Source of the DNA: Myxococcales bacterium
Lineage (GTDB): Bacteria > Myxococcota_A > Polyangia > Polyangiales > Ga0077539
DNA: 48,202 nt
Direction of reading: 5' to 3'
Assembly: GCA_016793325.1 (NCBI GenBank)
Contig: JAEUKI010000066.1
Location: 1 to 48,202 of the forward strand
In this document: in pieces, positions 43,962-48,202 of the stretch
How positions within the stretch are numbered: the first letter of the stretch is position 1
How the letters are laid out: each line of letters opens with the position of its first letter
Made by a program: the position numbers and the translations under genes
The notes under the pieces: generated by a model
The model's database searches: none
What the model was told of the DNA's origin: nothing
The model's input: the letters and a program-made list of their open reading frames with translations, nothing else

Positions 43962-46277
43962 ATGAAAGCGTCATTTTTTTCTCCGAGACGACTCTCGAAG
44001 CACCTTCGCTCTGCGGCGCTCGTCGCAGCGCCGCTCGTCGCCGCAGCGTGCGCGCCCCCGCCGACGATCGGCGACGCGTCCGACGCGACTGCGGCTGACA
44101 GCTCGGACATCGCGAACGCCGATCGCCCGGTGGTTCCATCGGACGCAGACGCTGGCGTCGCCACGGACACCGGCGCCAATGAAGACACAGGCGTATCGAT
44201 GGACACCGGCGTGGACACGGGCGTCGATACTGGGGTCGACACGGGCGTCGATACCGGCGTCGATACCGGCGTCGATACCGGCGTGGACACGGGCGTGGAC
44301 ACGGGCGTGTGCACGATGGGGACGACGCTGTGCAGCGGCGCGTGCGTCGACACGGCGACGAGCGCGGCCCACTGCGGCGCGTGCGGAACCGCTTGTCCGA
44401 TGGGGCAAGTCTGTCGCGCGAGCGTGTGTCGACTCGAGTGCGCTGCGCCCGAGACCACCTGCGGAACGGGCGCGGCCATGGCGTGTCGCAACTTGAACAC
44501 CGACCGAGCCAACTGCAGGACCTGCGGAAACGCGTGCGCCATGGGGCAGTTCTGCAACGCGGGTCGCTGCGAGGTCGATCGATGCGTCGGCGTGATGTGC
44601 GGGACGTCGGACGCGTGCCACTTTCCCAACGTGTGCAACCCCGCGGTGGGGCGCTGCGCGAACACGAGCTTCTCAGCGGCCACGAGCACGACCGCTGCGA
44701 TGCTCACCGGGATGGTGGGGTGCCTGGTCGGCGACGGGCTACCGGGCTGCGGGCATCAGCCGTACGACCGCACGGGCAACTTCGCCGCCGTCGCGAACGG
44801 CGCACGTCCGTCGGTATCGAGCGGGACGCTCGCTGGCAATCTGCGGCATCAGCCACAACACGGCAACGACGGCGAGTACGGAAACGGCTCGTCGTGGATC
44901 GCATCCACCGCCAACGGATGGATCAAGATCGACCTCGGCAGAGTGCTCCCGATCGAGCGCGTTCGATTCGGGCGTGATCGACTCAACAACTTCAGCGATC
45001 GCCCCGTCGGCGCGTTCACCGTTCAAGTCGCAGAGACCGACGCGGTCTACATGGAAGGCGACAGCACGAACGACGCGATGGAGTACCGCACAGTGTTCAC
45101 CGCGCCCGCAGGAGCGCCGGGGACGAACCTCGCGATGGGTCAGTCGGTCAACGTGCAGTTTCCGATCATCAACGCGCGGTTCATCAAGATCAACGTGACG
45201 CTGAACGGCGCGTGCATCGACGAGGTCGAGGTCTTCGGCTGCGATCCGATGACGACGAGCTGCCCCGGGCTTCCCAACGACGCGACCACTGCCGGCTGCG
45301 ACGACGGAGATCCGTTCACGACCGGCGCAGCGTGCGTGCGCGGCGTATGCACCGGCTCGATGCGCTGCCCCGCACCGCAGATCGACTGCGACGGCAACGC
45401 GGCGAACATGTGCGAGGTCAACCGGCTCACGGACAACAACAACTGCGGCGCGTGCGGTCGCCGCTGCACGATGGGCGAGACGTGCTTCGGCGGATCGTGC
45501 TTCGACGCGACGCGCGGGACGTTTCGCATCGAGTCGCTCACGACGAACAACTGCGACGCGGTCGAGCACGGCACGATCACCGGCGACGATCGAGGCGGCA
45601 TCGGCGTGTCGTCCACGGGCGTGTTCTACTCGGGAGACTCGCGCACTGGGCGCTTCGCGCTGGATCTCTCGACGCCCGCGATGTTGGGCACGCGCTACGA
45701 AGCGATGGTCAGCGACGGAGCGACCGGCAACCTGTACACGCTGGCGACGAACGCCACGACGCCGCTGCCCTACGGCGGCGGCATCGTGTCGCACTTGATT
45801 CAGATCGATGGAGCCACGGGAGCCCTGACGACCACCGCCATCGCGTTGAGCAGAACGATCGCCCTCGGCGCGAACACGGGAATCTTCTCGGGACGAGGCC
45901 GCATCGGGTTGCACGACGGCTCGTTGAACCGCGCGTTCGTGATCGATCTGCCGAGCGGGATGGTCACGGACCTGGGGACAATGCCCGCGATCCCGCACAT
46001 TGGCTGCGAGAGCTGGGCGTACTGGGGGACGCTCGAGTTCTTCGGCGGGAGCAACTACTTCGACGCCGCGCAGAACGGGACGACGGTCACGCGCTTCCAG
46101 GTTCCCTCGGGCGCAGCGACGACGCTCGGGACGTTCACGAACCTCTCGGACATGTGCTCGTTCGTGCTCTTGCCGTCCGCGGGACGCTGGTACTTCCACA
46201 ACGAAGGCAGCTCGCAGTTTCGAAGCGGCGGCGACGAGAACATCGGCTACTGCGACGTGACGTTCTCGTCGCCCTGA
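43962..46277 (+). CDS. Large Cys-rich lipoprotein with DTGV repeats and discoidin-like domain
   Basis: This is a 771-residue lipoprotein. The lipobox AAAC ends a signal peptide (Cys about 30). Residues about 81-116 are nine DTGV units (44202-44309). Cys-rich motifs of the CGACG-x-xCPMGQVC type follow (about 130-210). A discoidin/F5-8 type C-like domain lies at about 280-435 (WIASTANGWIKIDLG, FIKINVTLNGACIDEVEVFG). A second Cys-rich motif (CGACGRRCTMGETC) precedes a C-terminal beta-propeller-like or sandwich region (about 515-771). It is probably a surface adhesin or carbohydrate-binding protein. The start at 43962 is preferred over an in-frame GTG at 43944. Confidence 0.75.
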   Translation: MKASFFSPRRLSKHLRSAALVAAPLVAAACAPPPTIGDASDATAADSSDIANADRPVVPSDADAGVATDTGANEDTGVSMDTGVDTGVDTGVDTGVDTGVDTGVDTGVDTGVDTGVCTMGTTLCSGACVDTATSAAHCGACGTACPMGQVCRASVCRLECAAPETTCGTGAAMACRNLNTDRANCRTCGNACAMGQFCNAGRCEVDRCVGVMCGTSDACHFPNVCNPAVGRCANTSFSAATSTTAAMLTGMVGCLVGDGLPGCGHQPYDRTGNFAAVANGARPSVSSGTLAGNLRHQPQHGNDGEYGNGSSWIASTANGWIKIDLGRVLPIERVRFGRDRLNNFSDRPVGAFTVQVAETDAVYMEGDSTNDAMEYRTVFTAPAGAPGTNLAMGQSVNVQFPIINARFIKINVTLNGACIDEVEVFGCDPMTTSCPGLPNDATTAGCDDGDPFTTGAACVRGVCTGSMRCPAPQIDCDGNAANMCEVNRLTDNNNCGACGRRCTMGETCFGGSCFDATRGTFRIESLTTNNCDAVEHGTITGDDRGGIGVSSTGVFYSGDSRTGRFALDLSTPAMLGTRYEAMVSDGATGNLYTLATNATTPLPYGGGIVSHLIQIDGATGALTTTAIALSRTIALGANTGIFSGRGRIGLHDGSLNRAFVIDLPSGMVTDLGTMPAIPHIGCESWAYWGTLEFFGGSNYFDAAQNGTTVTRFQVPSGAATTLGTFTNLSDMCSFVLLPSAGRWYFHNEGSSQFRSGGDENIGYCDVTFSSP
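44202..44309 (+). repeat. Nine 12-bp DTGV-coding units
   Basis: The nine units of 12 bp (GAYACNGGNGTS) encode DTGV without interruption and differ mainly at synonymous positions. They form a flexible acidic spacer after the lipid anchor and are prone to slippage that would change spacer length in multiples of four residues without frameshift. Confidence 0.9.
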
Positions 46278-46450
46278 GTGACGACACGCGCGGGGGCGCT
46301 GCTGCGTTGGGGGGGGGGGGCGGCGCCAGCGACAAACGGTCGCACGGGGGCGCCATACGGTGACCGATTCGAGCGCAAGCGTGCGAGCCTGCGCGCGTGT
46401 CACATCCCGAACACCCCACGCTCCACGCCCGCCCTACGCCGAGACCCTTG
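46278..46450. other. Intergenic region with a 12-G run
   Basis: Between the two lipoprotein genes lies an uninterrupted run of 12 G at 46309-46320, about 130 bp upstream of the next start. No promoter elements were recognised. The run could vary in length by slippage and alter transcription of the downstream gene, or its length may be a sequencing artefact. Confidence 0.6.
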
Positions 46451-47767
46451 ATGCGATTCGTGTTTGCGACCGTCGCGCTCGTCGCGGCGGGCTGCGGCAC
46501 GACGATGCCCGCAGAGGACGTCCCGAGCGCTCCTCCTGTGGACGCGCGCGATGATCAACCAGCGAGCGACACGCCGAGCGCGCCCATGGACTCGGGGGTC
46601 GAGGACGTTCGCGAGATCGACGCGCGTGCGATGGACGCGCAGCCGAGCGACCCGTGCTCGGTTCACTCGAATTGTGGTGACTGCACCGCGGCGTCCGCGT
46701 GCGGATGGTGCGGCGCTGCTGGGCGCTGCCTCACGGGTGTCTCCTCGGGCCCGAGCGCGACGACGTGCGCCTCCGGTTGGGCCTACGTGAGCTCGCAGTG
46801 CACCGCGCCGGACTCGGGCATCGACGCGCGGACGGACACGGGGGCCGATGTCCGCAGCGATGTTCGCAGCGACGTCGCGTCGGACGCACCTTCGCCGACG
46901 GCGTCGTTTCGCTACGTGGACCTCACGCTGCGCGGCGCGACGACGTACACCAAGCTCTGTCTCTGGACGTTTGGAACGACGCCAGCGCTCGTCCTCGCAG
47001 ATCGCGGCCACGCACAGTCCGAGGCGACGTACACGGTCTCGGCGCGCTACACGACCGCGCCGGTGCCCGTGTCCGGTCGCTTCGACTACTTCCAAATCGT
47101 CGAGCGCACAGGAACGCCCGAGACCACCACCGCCGGCTGCGACCGCGCGATGGCCACGGACTTCTTCTTCGAAGCGCGAGGGCTCCTCGGCGACGGCTCG
47201 GTGCGCGCGAACACGGCACACACATTCATCCGCACGTCGCTCAACCCCATGGGGCGCAGGCTCTGCGACACGGACGCGGCAGACATGGCGTGCCGGTATT
47301 TTCCGAGGACCAACACGAGCCGTCCGCAGGTCGACTGCGCCGCGGCGAACCTCTACCTCGTGCGCGACGGAAGCGCGGGGGGCGGAGGCGTTCGCTTCTA
47401 CAACTTCACCCGCAACGCCTACAACATCACGTACGAACGCGGCTCGACGCTCGGCGGCAACTACCACGCAGAGCGCACGCTGCGCGGCGACGAGGGCTAC
47501 ATCGCGTCGTCGACCGCGACGATGCGCGTGTGCGCGGGGTTTGCGCTCTGCCAGCGATCGGTGTTTCCAACGATGTCGGCGTACCTCGACGCGGTCGGGT
47601 GCCGCGCTCCGTACACGCTGGCGACCATCATGAGCGCGCGCGCGACAGACGCCTCGCGATTCACGTCGATCTACGTCGTCGGCGACGCGCCCACGCTCGC
47701 GACCGACGGACGAAGCTTCGTCGGAACTCCGCTGCAAGTCGTCGTCGTCAACGACGTCGCGGACTGA
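46451..47767 (+). CDS. Lipoprotein with PSI-like Cys-rich domain, unknown function
   Basis: This is a 438-residue lipoprotein (lipobox AAGC, Cys15). An Asp/Ala/Pro-rich spacer (20-66) leads to a PSI/plexin-like Cys-rich module (CSVHSNCGDCTAASACGWC ... C ... C; about 69-115), then a second acidic spacer (DARTDTGADVRSDVRSDVA). The C-terminal 300 residues are beta-rich with several Cys pairs, no known fold. The ATG at 46451 gives the shortest signal peptide with the lipobox; an in-frame GTG at 46397 is disfavoured. It shares the anchor-acidic spacer-Cys-rich layout with the gene upstream. Confidence 0.7.
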   Translation: MRFVFATVALVAAGCGTTMPAEDVPSAPPVDARDDQPASDTPSAPMDSGVEDVREIDARAMDAQPSDPCSVHSNCGDCTAASACGWCGAAGRCLTGVSSGPSATTCASGWAYVSSQCTAPDSGIDARTDTGADVRSDVRSDVASDAPSPTASFRYVDLTLRGATTYTKLCLWTFGTTPALVLADRGHAQSEATYTVSARYTTAPVPVSGRFDYFQIVERTGTPETTTAGCDRAMATDFFFEARGLLGDGSVRANTAHTFIRTSLNPMGRRLCDTDAADMACRYFPRTNTSRPQVDCAAANLYLVRDGSAGGGGVRFYNFTRNAYNITYERGSTLGGNYHAERTLRGDEGYIASSTATMRVCAGFALCQRSVFPTMSAYLDAVGCRAPYTLATIMSARATDASRFTSIYVVGDAPTLATDGRSFVGTPLQVVVVNDVAD

Positions 47768-47818
47768 TCCGTCGTCCGCGAGTGCGCCACGGATGAATTC
47801 CGGTGCACAGACGCCGCC

Positions 47819-47944
47819 GAGATGAATCGCTTCGGCGCTGAGATAAATCGCTTCGGCGCTGAGATGAATCGCTTGGGCGCTGAGATGAATCGCTTGGGCG
47901 CTGAGATAAATCGCTTGGGCGCTGAGATAAATCGCTTGGGCGCC
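47819..47944. repeat. Six 21-bp tandem repeats
   Basis: Six contiguous units of GAGATGAATCGCTTGGGCGCT (variants A/G at base 6 and C/G at base 15, last unit ending GCC) start 52 bp after the stop codon of the lipoprotein gene. The unit length equals seven codons or two helical turns. There are no spacers, so it is not a CRISPR array. Confidence 0.85.
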
Positions 47945-48202
47945 GAGATGAATCTCGGCGCATAAACGCCGCGGAGCGGCGCGCGCAAGAGCGCGAGGAG
48001 TCCCGATACACCGAGCATCCCCGCGACCGGCTCTGCGGGCGCGCGCTGCGTAGCAGCGTATATGCGCCGAGATTCATCTCGGCGCTCGCGAGATGAGTCT
48101 CCGTTCACCTCTGCGCCGAGATGAATCTCGGCGCATGGACGCCGAGAGCGGCGCGCGCAAGAGCGCGAGGAGTCCCGATACACCGAGCATCCTCGCGACC
48201 GG
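47940..48202. repeat. Hairpin-bearing direct repeats, truncated at the window edge
   Basis: Two nearly identical copies of about 90 bp lie at 47941-48030 and 48114-48202. Each opens with a 10-bp-stem hairpin (GCGCCGAGAT, 2-nt loop, ATCTCGGCGC; at 47940-47961 and 48113-48134). A third hairpin of the same stem with TC in the loop lies at 48064-48085. The second copy runs to the last base of the window. The 21-bp tandem units upstream look like degenerate relatives of the hairpin. It may be a mobile palindromic repeat or part of a larger element. Confidence 0.8.

Noticed and set aside
47819..47944. CRISPR-like array
   Set aside because: The 21-bp units are contiguous without spacers, and no cas gene is present.
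47671..48183. Minus-strand open frame of 170 codons with RFISAPK repeats
   Set aside because: It is the translation of the 21-bp repeat array, overlaps the end of a supported gene, and has no start signals.

Overview
The window looks like a chromosomal segment of a high-GC, Gram-negative myxobacterium (Myxococcota, most likely order Polyangiales, Sandaracinaceae-like). The evidence is a MYXO-CTERM sorting tail on the beta-helix protein at 37904-39595, many lipoproteins with Asp-rich low-complexity spacers, thrombospondin-type Ca-binding repeats, MopE-type metal-binding motifs, two NtrC-type two-component systems and strong G/C preference at third codon positions. No rRNA, tRNA, CRISPR array or transposase was found. 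The taxonomic call is inference from these features; no search was possible.

Layout. 1-8464: a receiver protein and Ca/Na antiporter operon, a secreted Ca-repeat/barrel protein, a membrane sulfatase-like enzyme with a MopE motif, and an NhaA plus K+ channel pair. 8486-11571: a TetR regulator, a small secreted protein and an ABC-2 exporter whose promoter carries two near-perfect palindromic operators. 11729-13065: a membrane-anchored unknown and a lipidated truncated haemoglobin. 13066-19337: a segment with clearly lower third-position GC encoding an RND adaptor and a giant pump that fuses the inner-membrane RND protein to a TolC-type outer-membrane factor. 19347-25890: a tightly coupled five-gene operon (CPA2 antiporter, CPBP-like protein, universal stress protein, histidine kinase, NtrC-type regulator) preceded by a sigma-54-like promoter. 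26137-28953: a paralogue of the first sulfatase-like enzyme, in opposite orientation.

29222-39595 holds a P-loop ATPase, an rRNA methyltransferase, two tandem lipoproteins that join a c-type cytochrome to a peptidylglycine-monooxygenase-like copper domain, a lipoprotein, a lipoprotein/Dus/bestrophin operon and the MYXO-CTERM beta-helix protein. 39596-40272 is a composite palindromic element. 40273-43880 is a secreted His/Gln-rich protein with a sigma-54-like promoter followed by a kinase and NtrC-type regulator pair. 43962-47767 encodes two large Cys-rich lipoproteins separated by a 12-G run. 47819-48202 is a 21-bp tandem array and hairpin-bearing direct repeats that run off the window.

The genes suggest two themes: ion and stress homeostasis (Ca/Na, Na/H, K+, CPA2, bestrophin, each near sensors or regulators) and an exported metal/redox repertoire (RND metal efflux, lipidated globin, haem-copper monooxygenases, MopE motifs). 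The strongest candidates for something new are the fused pump, the haem-copper lipoprotein pair, the Thr-nucleophile MopE-sulfatase pair and the palindromic element with compensatory changes.
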